DNA of 64,000 nucleotides, taken from assembly GCF_038900055.1 (NCBI RefSeq), contig NZ_JBBMQM010000001.1, positions 2,790,001 through 2,854,000 on the forward strand. The letters run 5' to 3'. This DNA is from Henriciella sp. AS95 (GTDB taxonomy: Bacteria; Pseudomonadota; Alphaproteobacteria; Caulobacterales; Hyphomonadaceae). A program made the position numbers and the translations under genes. The notes below the pieces were generated by a model. The model did no database searches. It saw only the letters and a program-made list of their open reading frames with translations, and was not told the DNA's origin. How positions within the stretch are numbered: the stretch's first letter is position 1; each line of letters opens with the position of its first letter. Shown in pieces: positions 26,348 through 35,742 of the stretch.

Positions 26348-28123
26348 ATGACGGATCAAGCGATAAGCGCGCAAACTCTCAAATCGGGTGGCGAACCAGA
26401 AGGGCTGGATCATTTGCCAATTCCGCCCAACAAGCTTCAGCCAGCCGGCTATTTTGCAGGGAATTATGCCGGTGAGCACGTCGCGGGTACCGAGTTTGTT
26501 ATCGGGGCGCTTTTTGCGGGAGCGGGCGCTGCTGCATCCGACGTGATTCTCGGCCTGCTGCTCGGCAATCTTCTCGCGGTGCTGACCTGGGTCTTCGTTA
26601 CCTCCCCAATTGCGGTCGACACCAGGCTCACGCTCTATGCCTATTTGGAGAAGATCGCCGGTCGTCACTTCATCAAGCTCTATTCAGTTGTGAATGGCGT
26701 GATGTTTCTGGGACTCGCAGGATCCATGATCACGGTGTCCGCGTCGGCCGTCCGCGTGTTGTTCAACAGCGCTTTTCCCGGGTCACCCATTGAGGCGCAG
26801 ACCGGCTTTCTGCCAACAGACATCCGGTTCATTCTGATTGCCTTGGCGGTTGGCGCTGTTGTCGTAACGCTGGCTGTTCTGGGCTTTAAACGTCTGGCGC
26901 AATTTGCCGGTGCTGTTGTGCCGTGGATGATCTGCATGTTTCTCGTCGGTGCCCTAGCGCTGTATCCGATGCTTGCCGAGGCGGTTGGTGCAAACCTTCC
27001 TGCCCTCTCTCTTGGCGAGATATGGTCTGTGCTGTCCACGCAAGTTTACCAGCCGACGCCAATGGAGGGGGCCTTCTGGGCGATTCCAAACGAAGCGAAA
27101 AGCTTCTGGTCGATTGCGGCCTTTGCCTGGGTCGCCAACCTCGCCATGCACGGATCGCTCGGCGACATGACCCTGCTTCGGTTTGCAAAGCGTAAGTCTT
27201 ATGGCTGGTTTTCGGCCCTTGGAATGTTCATTGGCCACTTTGCCTGCTGGGTCTTCGCGGGCGTGATGGGTGCAGGCGCGGCGTATGCGCTGACAACCGA
27301 CATTTCATCCCTCGACCCTGGTGCCGTGGCCACACAGGCACTCGGCGGAGCGGGCGTGCTTGCGGTCATTATCGCCGGCTGGACAACATCCAATCCGACA
27401 CTCTATCGCGCAGGACTGGCTTTCCAGAGCCTGAATCCAAAGTGGAGTCGGGTCTGGGTGACACTCATCGTCGGCGTCGTCACTATGGTTCTCGCCTGTT
27501 CGCCTTTCGTGTTTTCCCAATTGCTTGGCTATGTCGGCTGGATGGGCCTGACCCTGTCTCCGGTTGGTGCGGTGATTGTGGCTGAACACTGGCTGTTCAA
27601 ACGCATCGGGCTCAATCGGTATTGGAACAGCTATCGCAAATCCGGCCTCAACTTCGCGGCGGTGATTGCCTGGGCGGCGGCATTCGCTGTCATATTCGGT
27701 CTCTATTTCGGAGCTGGCGTGCACCAGTTTTTCCTGCTGATTCCAGCGTGGATTACAGCAACTGTCGTTTACATTCTTTGTGCGAAGGCATTTGGCGTAG
27801 CCAGGAACTATCCCGAAGCCTCAATGGAGGAAGCCGCGATCGCCAAGCGCCAAAAGGACGAAGCAGATTATCTGGCTTCCGGGGCAGAGATTGATGAGTC
27901 AGGCGGCTACACCAAGGCGTGGTGGGGGCTGCAAATTGTGAGCTATCTGGCGCTGGCATGGATCATTGTTTCAGCGATCCGTCTGGTGTTGGCAGACGGC
28001 GAAACCTATGACGGTTTGCTGGATGCGTTCCGCAGTCATTTGATCTGGCCGACGCTCGTTTTCTTCCTGTGTGCCGCGGCAGCCATTATCATTCCCGGTG
28101 AGAAGCGAGAACTCGCTGCGTGA
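26348..28123 (+). CDS. NCS1-like purine-cytosine permease family transporter, probable rhamnose carrier
   Basis: Polytopic inner-membrane protein of 591 residues with about 12 hydrophobic helices. The N-terminal signature (GNYAGEHVAGTEFVIGALFA, then TSPIAVDTRLTLYAYLEKIAG) resembles the nucleobase:cation symporter-1/purine-cytosine permease group, which is not a classical sugar family. It is the only inner-membrane transporter in this complete rhamnose locus and shares the phased operator, so L-rhamnose is the inferred cargo. ATG 26348 with a GGGGAG ribosome site is preferred to the longer frame from 26312. The C-terminal region adds a cytoplasmic segment (about 485-530) and two more helices. 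A strong hairpin follows the gene. Confidence 0.75.
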   Translation: MTDQAISAQTLKSGGEPEGLDHLPIPPNKLQPAGYFAGNYAGEHVAGTEFVIGALFAGAGAAASDVILGLLLGNLLAVLTWVFVTSPIAVDTRLTLYAYLEKIAGRHFIKLYSVVNGVMFLGLAGSMITVSASAVRVLFNSAFPGSPIEAQTGFLPTDIRFILIALAVGAVVVTLAVLGFKRLAQFAGAVVPWMICMFLVGALALYPMLAEAVGANLPALSLGEIWSVLSTQVYQPTPMEGAFWAIPNEAKSFWSIAAFAWVANLAMHGSLGDMTLLRFAKRKSYGWFSALGMFIGHFACWVFAGVMGAGAAYALTTDISSLDPGAVATQALGGAGVLAVIIAGWTTSNPTLYRAGLAFQSLNPKWSRVWVTLIVGVVTMVLACSPFVFSQLLGYVGWMGLTLSPVGAVIVAEHWLFKRIGLNRYWNSYRKSGLNFAAVIAWAAAFAVIFGLYFGAGVHQFFLLIPAWITATVVYILCAKAFGVARNYPEASMEEAAIAKRQKDEADYLASGAEIDESGGYTKAWWGLQIVSYLALAWIIVSAIRLVLADGETYDGLLDAFRSHLIWPTLVFFLCAAAAIIIPGEKRELAA

Positions 28124-28180
28124 GGCTCATCCGGCGGCAGAGCCAAATCGCGCGCCGTCTGCAATCCCACAACACATGAC

Positions 28181-28220
28181 TTATCCACGGACAGGGCTCG
28201 GGAGCTCTGTCCGTGGATAA
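28181..28220. terminator. Bidirectional terminator-like hairpin
   Basis: TTATCCACGGACAG (28181-28194) is the exact reverse complement of 28207-28220, and an inner GCTC/GAGC pair extends the stem. It lies between the convergent permease and rhamnosidase genes, with A-rich DNA after it on the plus strand. Confidence 0.8.
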
Positions 28221-28307
28221 AATAAAGAGACCAAAACGTTCGACTTGTGCTGACAATAAAGCCCAGCTCGGCATGGTGTTCGTTTTCAGCGTTGCCAGGC
28301 TCTCGGC

Positions 28308-31300
28308 TTAGTCTGCCGCTTTTGCTTCAGTCATCAGACTCACGGGTCCGATCAGGCCAGACGGGCGCAGGGGCGCATCAGGCATGTAGGTGGGAATGGT
28401 CGTGAATGTGATCTTGTCAGCGTCCGGCTGCATATCGCCGATCAGCCGGTTGACCCAGAGATTGGCGACCTTCACCGTGATCTCATTGGCTCCGTCCTTC
28501 ACAAATTCCGAGATATCAGCTGTCCATGGCGCCTTCCACAAGGTCGTCACTTCCTCACCATTCACATGGATCTCAGCGACATCGCCAACGCGACCAAGAT
28601 CAAGGATGACCGGATCAGCACTCGAGCTCATACCGTCTGGCAGATCGAAGCGTCGCGAATAGGTCGAGATGCCCGAATAATACTTGATCCCGTCCTCAGC
28701 CTGTTCGTTGAGTGGCGCGAGAACCGGAAGGGTCATTCCGTCCGGAGCGCCGAGATCAGGTTCAAAGCTCACCGTCCAATCTGTGCTGAGATCCGCCATT
28801 TTCTGGAGCGCGGGCGTGTCGATGGTCACAGACTTCGCTTCGGCCTCACCCTGGAAGACAACGAAAAAGCTGTCGCCGGGCGCAAATGTCAGCGGCACAT
28901 GGGTCAGGCCATTTTCGATCCGGTAGGAGACGGGTTCGATTTCACCTGTATCAGCGCGCCAGATTTCAGGCGTTTTGCCGTCGACACGAAACAAGGCATC
29001 GACCTTGAGTTCGACATCTTCCCGGTTGTTGACGAAATAGATGTGATCGTCGTCCAGCTGGCGATGTACAAACAGAATTTCGGCGTCGCTCTCGCTTGCG
29101 GAATAATCAAAGTCAGCGGGGAGGCCGATATAACCGAGCGCCTCTTCGATGCTGGACTTGGCAACGATGCGGCCCGCCCCCAGTGAGGTTTCAACCTCGC
29201 CTGACCACATGGCTTCGACCAGCGCCTCGAACTCTGCCTGATCATCTTTCAATCCGGGAGCAGCAGCGGGCGGCAGGCCGACCAGAGTCGCGCCGGCTTC
29301 AACCAGCTCATCGAGTTTTCTGAGCATAGGCAGGGTCATTTTCTCCCGGCTGCTGCCGCCCAGATATAATACGCTGTATCTGGCTCCGGAGGGGGCAACG
29401 ACGTCCCCCCGGTCAATGTCGAGCAAATTGAGCACGGCATGTTCGGAGACAAAGTCATAGCCATACTTTGTCGGCAGGTCGTTCAGCTTGCCTGAAGCGT
29501 TTAGTCCCGCCAGCGGCGCTTCTTCGCCATAGACATATCCGATATCGGCGAAGTTCTGACCCTGCTGAAGCAGGAAGCTGTTACGCGACAGATAATCAAC
29601 CCAGCTTCCGGCCATGGGGGCCCAGGCTTCATGGCGATTGAAGAACTGACCGAAGATCAACAACGACAATCCGGGTTTCAACTCTCCTGGATTGTGGACC
29701 GAAGTATGCACAACGACGCGATTGATGCCGTGCGCGAACTCAAAATCGACCACTTTTCTTAAATCCGAAGGGGCATGGCCCCAAGGATAAACCGCCGACG
29801 TCATGGATTCGGCGGCCACTATTCTGCGCCCGTACAGGTGTGCCGCCGAGGCAGCGCCCTTCATGTCAATCGGGTGGGTATCTTTCGGTTCTCCATTCGG
29901 AGGATAAGTCCACATCGCTGCCATGGGATAATCGGCAAATCGGCGCATGTTCACATCGTCGCCGATAGACACCCGCTGGCCCTCGAGCGCTTCGCCATAA
30001 ACCGTCATATCGCGTTCATGGGCGATATCGGCAATTGTGCCATAGTGTTCCTCGGCAATGAGATCGGCGAGGGTGCGGCGGTAATCAAACAGGAAGCGGT
30101 CGGCGTCCTCGCGCGAGCCAATGATCTCGCCTGTCAGCGTTGGCAGGAACGGGATGGGATCATAACCGCGCCGCGCCTTGAATTCCGCAATCAGAGCCGG
30201 CGTCCAGTTAGACGCGCCAACTTCGATAGAATCCGTCACCACGGACCGGATGCCATGGTCGCCCATCAGGTCAGCGCCGACCGTATCTTCAAACATGCCA
30301 AGATAGGTCTCGAAATATCGGCGCACAGCCTGTCCGTCGAACTTATCGACTTCAAGCCCTGTCGCTTCAGTCGTTGCGGGGTGATTGACCTTGCCCGTGA
30401 GGGACCAGCCCATGCGAATGATTTTCCAGTCGCCAGGTGGCGGCGTCCAGTCGAGTGTGCCGTCGGGCTGAAGTTGGGATGTCAGATCAATCACATCCTC
30501 TGCGGGCACAGATTCGCCGCCTGCAGCATTAGATGAATCGAGCGCATAATAGTCGGGCACGAGCGAATAGCCTGCCTTGGCTTCGTAGCGATCTATTCTG
30601 GCAGCGCTGGACAGAACGAGTTCGGATACTTCTATGTTTTCAGGCGGTTCGCCACGAAGGGCTGAGAACGGATCGATGGCACCGGGGGCCGGAACGAAAT
30701 TCGCCGCGCCAGGCTCGGTATTCGGTGTCAGGACAATTCTGAAGTCCGAGGCTGTAACCGGCGCAAAACTCACCGTGGTCGGAGCAACAGACAGCCCCAG
30801 ATCCACCAGTTTTACCCAGCCATTCGGTCCACGGAATTCAAGATAGGGATCAAAGTAGACCTCATTGAAAGAGCCTGCACCGCCGGGCAGAAACAGCGTT
30901 GCGGACCGAATGGTCACGGGGGAATCGTAGCTGATCTCGATCGTTGCCGGATTGTCCTCGGTGCCCCTGCGGATACTCAGACTTTGAGCATAAAGATTGT
31001 CGGTCAAAAGGCCCCCGTCCAGAAGGACTTCGCCAGAATGGTAGCTTGGTTTCAGATCCGGAGCTGGCTTTGCTACGGGAATCGCGAAGACGCCAATGTC
31101 CTCATAGAAGTCAGGAGCTTCCGGCATCTCTCCGCCGGATATCAGCGCGATGATTCCTTCATCGACTTCGAGATCCTGAAAGGGGCCGGCATTCGAAGGG
31201 GGTTGCGGCAACGGATCTTCGACAGGCTGACCGCCGCTCACATATGCTGTGGACCAGACCACCTTTTTCATGCCGTCCTGCGGCTCAACCCACGGGCCGC

Positions 31301-31715
31301 CCGTCTCTGACCAGCCGGGTGAGGCGGCGATTGCCATCTCCAGCCCCAGTTCGTCTGCACGCCGGACGGCATATTGGAAGGCCTCCTTCCATGTCGCGCT
31401 CATGTAAACGAGCCGCTCATCCACGATCTGAGGCGTGATCAGATTGGCGTCAAAATGCTGAAGTCCGCCAATGCCGACATCGTGCATCCAGGTGAGGTCT
31501 TTTTCAATTCCATCAATGGAAACATTGCCATTCATCCAGTGCCACCAGACCCGCGGTCTGGCACTGAGCGGGGGGGCGTCGAACTGTTCCTGGAACGCGG
31601 CGGCCGCCACTCCGGATTCAGGAATCGACGCCTCTCTTGGGGTGGGTGACACGGCGCAGGATACGAGGCAGGTGGACGCGGTAAGCGCGAGAGCGAGGCG
31701 AGATGGTCTGGACAT
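28308..31715 (-). CDS. Alpha-L-rhamnosidase, glycoside hydrolase family 106, lipoprotein
   Basis: Releases terminal L-rhamnose from polysaccharides or plant glycosides. At 1135 residues it has the size of GH106 enzymes such as Sphingomonas RhaM. The family opening PRVWWHWMNGNVSIDGIEKD follows the signal. Further GH106-type segments are GLEMAIAASPGWSETGGPWV, GNWTPAL-like SNWTPALIAEF and YGEALEGQ. A C-terminal jelly-roll module (about 1020-1120) contains DLGRVGDVAEIHVNGEEV. The signal peptide ends STCLVSC, a lipobox, so it is anchored in a membrane, probably facing the periplasm or surface. It is convergent with the permease and divergent from the rhamnose TBDT. Confidence 0.9.
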   Translation of the reverse strand: MSRPSRLALALTASTCLVSCAVSPTPREASIPESGVAAAAFQEQFDAPPLSARPRVWWHWMNGNVSIDGIEKDLTWMHDVGIGGLQHFDANLITPQIVDERLVYMSATWKEAFQYAVRRADELGLEMAIAASPGWSETGGPWVEPQDGMKKVVWSTAYVSGGQPVEDPLPQPPSNAGPFQDLEVDEGIIALISGGEMPEAPDFYEDIGVFAIPVAKPAPDLKPSYHSGEVLLDGGLLTDNLYAQSLSIRRGTEDNPATIEISYDSPVTIRSATLFLPGGAGSFNEVYFDPYLEFRGPNGWVKLVDLGLSVAPTTVSFAPVTASDFRIVLTPNTEPGAANFVPAPGAIDPFSALRGEPPENIEVSELVLSSAARIDRYEAKAGYSLVPDYYALDSSNAAGGESVPAEDVIDLTSQLQPDGTLDWTPPPGDWKIIRMGWSLTGKVNHPATTEATGLEVDKFDGQAVRRYFETYLGMFEDTVGADLMGDHGIRSVVTDSIEVGASNWTPALIAEFKARRGYDPIPFLPTLTGEIIGSREDADRFLFDYRRTLADLIAEEHYGTIADIAHERDMTVYGEALEGQRVSIGDDVNMRRFADYPMAAMWTYPPNGEPKDTHPIDMKGAASAAHLYGRRIVAAESMTSAVYPWGHAPSDLRKVVDFEFAHGINRVVVHTSVHNPGELKPGLSLLIFGQFFNRHEAWAPMAGSWVDYLSRNSFLLQQGQNFADIGYVYGEEAPLAGLNASGKLNDLPTKYGYDFVSEHAVLNLLDIDRGDVVAPSGARYSVLYLGGSSREKMTLPMLRKLDELVEAGATLVGLPPAAAPGLKDDQAEFEALVEAMWSGEVETSLGAGRIVAKSSIEEALGYIGLPADFDYSASESDAEILFVHRQLDDDHIYFVNNREDVELKVDALFRVDGKTPEIWRADTGEIEPVSYRIENGLTHVPLTFAPGDSFFVVFQGEAEAKSVTIDTPALQKMADLSTDWTVSFEPDLGAPDGMTLPVLAPLNEQAEDGIKYYSGISTYSRRFDLPDGMSSSADPVILDLGRVGDVAEIHVNGEEVTTLWKAPWTADISEFVKDGANEITVKVANLWVNRLIGDMQPDADKITFTTIPTYMPDAPLRPSGLIGPVSLMTEAKAAD

Positions 31716-32060
31716 GGCGGCTCCTTCAATGCCGTTTTTCTTTTTGGAAGTGTCTTGTCGGAGTCACGCAAGAACCGAGAAAAGTCGCGCTCGAGCTTTT
31801 AAAAGCATGGTGCATCGCGGCTGAACGCCTCCCTTATCTAAATCGATCACTTCTTTGGTGACACTTATTGATTGCGCATGATCATAATGGATCAAAAGAT
31901 GGTCTTTCAACTCCGATGCAACTGTTGAGCTTGACGACGGGCAACCTTAATTTGCTCGCGATGCCCGTGCAGAAAACATAAAAGTGCGCGAGCGCTGGCC
32001 GTGAAATCTCCCAGACTATGTTCAGAACCACGGGGGATTAGCGACCTAGCGCTCGAAAAA

Positions 32061-32127
32061 ATATTGCATGCATTTTATCATTGGCGCACAATTTCTAAAA
32101 TATTGCAATTGACGGATATTGCATGCA
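32061..32127. repeat. Triple ATATTGCA operator-like motif
   Basis: ATATTGCATGCA occurs at 32061-32072 and 32116-32127, and ATATTGCAATTG at 32100-32111. The last copy extends into ATTGCATGCAAT, a perfect 12-base palindrome (32118-32129). This motif differs from the DeoR-type repeats next to it and suggests a second regulator. Confidence 0.55.
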
Positions 32128-32130
32128 ATG

Positions 32131-32170
32131 CAATCATAAACCCTCATAGATAATCAATACAAATCATCTC
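32131..32170. promoter_or_regulatory. Probable DeoR/RhaR operator before the rhamnose-locus TBDT
   Basis: Successive 10-base units start at 32131 (CAATCATAAA), 32141 (CCCTCATAGA), 32151 (TAATCAATAC) and 32161 (AAATCATCTC), all carrying an ATCA/CTCA core. The last ends just upstream of the ribosome site. Confidence 0.65.
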
Positions 32171-32187
32171 TGGGGAGGAGAAATAGA

Positions 32188-34833
32188 ATGAAAAAATTGC
32201 TTGTGGGCTCAACGGCCTTGTTCGGGGTGTTGTCATTTATCCCTGCCGCGATTGCGCAGACAGAGCCTGGACCAACAGAAGAAGCGTCGACCGAAGATGA
32301 GGTCCACGAGCTGGACCGGGTCATCGTTACCGGCGTCTTCAAGGAAACAGCCCTTGAAGATGCGCCTGTTGCTGTAACGGCGCTTTCCGAAAGTGAAATT
32401 CAGCAGGCCGCACCTACGAGCGCTGCGGATCTGCTTAAATCTGTGCCCGGCGTCTATGTGAATTCGGGCTTGGGCGAGATTCGTAACGTCGTGTATTCGC
32501 GAGGTGTTTCGGCAGGGTCGAACGAAGCCGCCAGCGGTTACTTTTATGTCTCGCTTCAGGAAGACGGGTTGCCAGTCTCCAGTGTGCTGATGACAAACTA
32601 TGGGCCCGATTTTTACTCGCGCCCTGATTTGATGCTGTCACGTCTTGAGGCCTTGCGCGGCGGAACGGCAACCATTACCGGGCCGAACGCGCCGGGCGGC
32701 ATCTTCAACTATATTTCGAAGAATGGCCGAGACGATCCGGGTGGTATGGTCGAGTTCAAGACGGGCCTCGAAGGGGACGGCAAAAACCCCTATTACCGGG
32801 GCGACTTCTACTATGGCGGCGAGATTGGCGACTCAGGCGATCTCTACTATTCTGTCGCAGGCTTCTATCGTGAATCTGATGGTGCCCGTGATCCCGGCTA
32901 TTCGCTCAACAAGGGCGGTCAGATCCGCGGCAATCTGGTCTGGGATTATGGCGACGGGGAGCTGACCTTCACCGGTAAGTATCTCGATGACAGCAACGGC
33001 TTCCATGAGTTCTTGCCTGCTTTCAATCATGACGACCCGAGCTTTGCGCCCGGCATATCTCCGACGGATTCTTTCCTCCCTCCCGCCGCGCCTCACAGCT
33101 GGATTAATCCAACAGGCGGCAGGAGCGACTGGGACGCCACCCGCCGGGTGCAGTCCAAACAGGTCGCACTTGGATCTAAATGGTCGCACGATTTTGGAGA
33201 CGGATGGCGGGCTTCGAACGTGGTCCGTTATCAGGAGAGCTCAACTGACTGGAATACCGGTGCAGTGATCTTCCCGATTCCCATCACCGATCCGCTAATC
33301 TACATATTCTCCAACTCGTTCGGCACGCCAGGGACTTACAGTTTCAGAAACAGGTCTGACGGAAGTCTCGCGGCAGAAGTGGTTTCAGTCGTCGGCGTTG
33401 ATCTGACCCTGACACAAAACAATCTTCCCAATCAGGGCGTGCTGCCCGGTGGCGTCTTGAGCCAGGTCGCCTTTGATCCCCTTTTTGAAGTCGATGAGTT
33501 CATGGATCAATTCCAGCTATCGAAGACATTTGGCGACCACTCCCTCACTCTGGGCGGTTTCTATTCGAACGCCGATATTCACTACAGAGCAAATGGTGGT
33601 GGGATTGGCGTGTCGGGCATCACGAACCAACCGGCCTTGTATGATATCGACCTGACTCTGGCGAACGGAGATGTTGTTCAGGTGACGTCTCCTGAAGGAT
33701 TCGCCGCTCATGGTGACACCTACGGTGGTGGCAATGAAACTGTAGGAACGCAGGAGCAATATTCGATCTTTTTCGGGCATGCCTGGGATATCACCGACAG
33801 GCTGATGTTTGACTGGGGGCTTCGCTACGAGAACATCGAATATGAGACCACCAACAAGGTCGGTGTTCCCAATCCATCGCCCACGCCTGGCGGCGCAGAT
33901 GGTGATCCTTTGACGCTCTACGACAATTTCCCGAGTGTGCAGAGCGCTCCGCTCAGCGCGACGCGCGACTATGACTATGTCTCATATTCAACGTCGCTCG
34001 CGTACGAATTTACGGATCGGGTACAGGCATATGCGCGTTATTCTTCAGGCAAGAAAGCACCGGATTTTCAGACCATGATCGATCTGGATACGCCGGATGA
34101 GATCAGTACGCTCTTCATCGAACCACAGGAGATCACCCAGTTCGAAATCGGCTTGAAGTATTCGGGCGACAACCTCAACCTGGCGGCCTTCCCGTTCTGG
34201 AGTGAGCTCGACAATGTGACGAGCACCCAGTTATTCACCGATGAAAATGGGACCCCCTATTCTCCAACCCCGACGTCCGGAAAACTTGTGACGACGGGTG
34301 TAGAGATTGAGGCCGATTATCAGCTCACGGATACTCTGAATATGAGGTCCGCAGTCACGCTTCAGAAATCGGAATCGACCGGCTTTGGCATATGGGTCGC
34401 GAATACTCCGGTCAGGTCTGACGACGTGCTCGTGTCCACACCTGACGGTGATTCAGACAATGTGCCGGATATCCTTGTGCGCTCTACGCTGAGCTATGAG
34501 CCAACCGATCGCCTGTCCGGCTTTGTAACCTGGAACTATCTGGGTGACCGTCCGGCGAACAGGAATAATGCGTTTGAACTGCCCGCTTATTCCATTTTTG
34601 ACGCAGGCCTGTCATTTCAGATCAACGACTCCTGGGAGCTACGCGCTGACATCAAGAACGTGCTAAACGAAGAAAATGGGGTTCTGAGCTGGGCGCCTTC
34701 TGGCGGCTTGCTTGCGTCACTTGATCGTCAGGCTCTCACACAGGCGTCATTGCAGGCAGATCCTGATCAGCTCCTGTCCATTCTGACAGCTCAGCCCAGG
34801 TCCTATTTCCTGACTGCGGCATTCGAATTCTGA
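32188..34833 (+). CDS. TonB-dependent receptor, probable rhamnoside importer
   Basis: Outer-membrane transporter of 881 residues. It has a signal peptide (cleavage after about AIAQ), a TonB-box-like segment DRVIVTGVFKETALEDAPVA, a plug domain (about 50-165, AADLLKSVPGVYV) and a barrel ending YFLTAAFEF. Its plug is unlike that of the other receptors in the window. Its place between the GH106 gene and the DeoR gene, behind DeoR-type repeats, makes uptake of rhamnose-containing oligosaccharides the likely role (inference). A tandem hairpin region follows. Confidence 0.9.
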   Translation: MKKLLVGSTALFGVLSFIPAAIAQTEPGPTEEASTEDEVHELDRVIVTGVFKETALEDAPVAVTALSESEIQQAAPTSAADLLKSVPGVYVNSGLGEIRNVVYSRGVSAGSNEAASGYFYVSLQEDGLPVSSVLMTNYGPDFYSRPDLMLSRLEALRGGTATITGPNAPGGIFNYISKNGRDDPGGMVEFKTGLEGDGKNPYYRGDFYYGGEIGDSGDLYYSVAGFYRESDGARDPGYSLNKGGQIRGNLVWDYGDGELTFTGKYLDDSNGFHEFLPAFNHDDPSFAPGISPTDSFLPPAAPHSWINPTGGRSDWDATRRVQSKQVALGSKWSHDFGDGWRASNVVRYQESSTDWNTGAVIFPIPITDPLIYIFSNSFGTPGTYSFRNRSDGSLAAEVVSVVGVDLTLTQNNLPNQGVLPGGVLSQVAFDPLFEVDEFMDQFQLSKTFGDHSLTLGGFYSNADIHYRANGGGIGVSGITNQPALYDIDLTLANGDVVQVTSPEGFAAHGDTYGGGNETVGTQEQYSIFFGHAWDITDRLMFDWGLRYENIEYETTNKVGVPNPSPTPGGADGDPLTLYDNFPSVQSAPLSATRDYDYVSYSTSLAYEFTDRVQAYARYSSGKKAPDFQTMIDLDTPDEISTLFIEPQEITQFEIGLKYSGDNLNLAAFPFWSELDNVTSTQLFTDENGTPYSPTPTSGKLVTTGVEIEADYQLTDTLNMRSAVTLQKSESTGFGIWVANTPVRSDDVLVSTPDGDSDNVPDILVRSTLSYEPTDRLSGFVTWNYLGDRPANRNNAFELPAYSIFDAGLSFQINDSWELRADIKNVLNEENGVLSWAPSGGLLASLDRQALTQASLQADPDQLLSILTAQPRSYFLTAAFEF

Positions 34834-34883
34834 AGACATTCGGGAGATCATTCCAGGCATGGCCTCACCCTGTGCCTGGTGTG

Positions 34884-34923
34884 TACCAGTCCGGCTCGAC
34901 TTCCTCCCCGAGCCGGACTGGTA
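34884..34923. terminator. Bidirectional terminator-like hairpin
   Basis: A 15-bp perfect stem: TACCAGTCCGGCTCG (34884-34898) pairs with 34909-34923 around the loop ACTTCCTCCC. It separates the convergent TBDT and DeoR genes. A weaker hairpin (CCAGGCA/TGCCTGG) lies just before it. No T-run is present. Confidence 0.75.
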
Positions 34924-34941
34924 AACCGGAACCGAAGCCAA

Positions 34942-35742
34942 TTACTGGTCTGCGACGATCAGATTTACGCCAGCACTTTCCACAAAGCTGGCCGCTTTGT
35001 CTGTGATCCGTGCGTCTGTGATGATTGTGTGGACCTGCTCAAGTGGGCAGACGACATTGCCGGACGGTTGATCGAACTTTGTGGCATCGGCGAGAACGAT
35101 GATCTCGTCGGCACGCTCAATAAACCGCCGCTCTCCGGCAACGAGCACAACGTCCTCCTGCATGAGTCCCTGCCGACCAATAGCGGCTGCACCGATGAAT
35201 AGTCGCGGGGCATGAAAGCGTGGCATACAGTCGTCGCCAAAAACGGACAAAATAATGTTCTGCTCGCGGAATATAGCGCCGCCCGGCACGAGTATGCGCG
35301 TGGTGCTCTGCGGCAGGAGTGCCAGAACAATGTAAAGCGAATTCGTTAGTATCTGCATGCCGAGGCCATCCAGATGGGAACACATCTGTAGTGTTGTCGA
35401 GCCTCCATCAATCATCACCGCTTCGCCTTCCGAACAAAAGCCCGCAGCGGCCTTGCCGATAAGCTGCTTTTCATGCTGGTTTAACGTGACGTTCTCGTGG
35501 AAAGGCACACCATCGAGCCGGAACTCTGACATCAAATTCTGGATATTTTGGACGCGGGACGCATCGTGTCTCTTTGCCCCGCCGCGTACGCGTTCGAGCT
35601 TACCTTCCCTGGACAGTTTTTCGAGATCCCGGCGAATTGTAGCCGGTGAACTGTCGAGACTGCTTTCCAGCTCCCTGAACGAGATAAAACTCTTCGCGGC
35701 AAGAAGTGAAAGGATGATGGTTTCGCGTTCGTTTGAGTGCAT
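34942..35742 (-). CDS. rhaR: DeoR family repressor, probable rhamnose regulator
   Basis: 266 residues. The N-terminal winged helix (about 6-57) reads ISFRELESSLDSSPATIRRDLEKLSREGKLERVRGGA, split here as the DeoR signature. The C-terminal sugar-phosphate sensor domain (about 75-250) includes GEAVMIDGGSTTLQM and FIGAAAIGRQGLMQED. DeoR regulators respond to phosphorylated sugars, so rhamnulose-1-phosphate is a plausible effector. Rhizobial rhamnose loci use a DeoR-type regulator. Related repeats in its own upstream region (35770-35795) suggest autoregulation. Confidence 0.88.
   Translation of the reverse strand: MHSNERETIILSLLAAKSFISFRELESSLDSSPATIRRDLEKLSREGKLERVRGGAKRHDASRVQNIQNLMSEFRLDGVPFHENVTLNQHEKQLIGKAAAGFCSEGEAVMIDGGSTTLQMCSHLDGLGMQILTNSLYIVLALLPQSTTRILVPGGAIFREQNIILSVFGDDCMPRFHAPRLFIGAAAIGRQGLMQEDVVLVAGERRFIERADEIIVLADATKFDQPSGNVVCPLEQVHTIITDARITDKAASFVESAGVNLIVADQ

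Larger units (their letters stand above)
31716..32187. promoter_or_regulatory. Divergent promoter region of the rhamnosidase and rhamnose-locus TBDT
   Basis: A 472-base AT-rich region without a credible gene. On the rhamnosidase side, 31880-31898 contains ATCATAATGGATCAAAAG, two units 10 bases apart. On the TBDT side are three ATATTGCA words and a set of phased DeoR-type units (both annotated separately). The TBDT has a strong GGGGAGGAG ribosome site. Confidence 0.6.

Noticed and set aside
28181-28220. TTATCCACG words resembling DnaA boxes
   Set aside because: They are the two arms of one perfect hairpin between convergent genes, so a terminator explains them; no origin features nearby.
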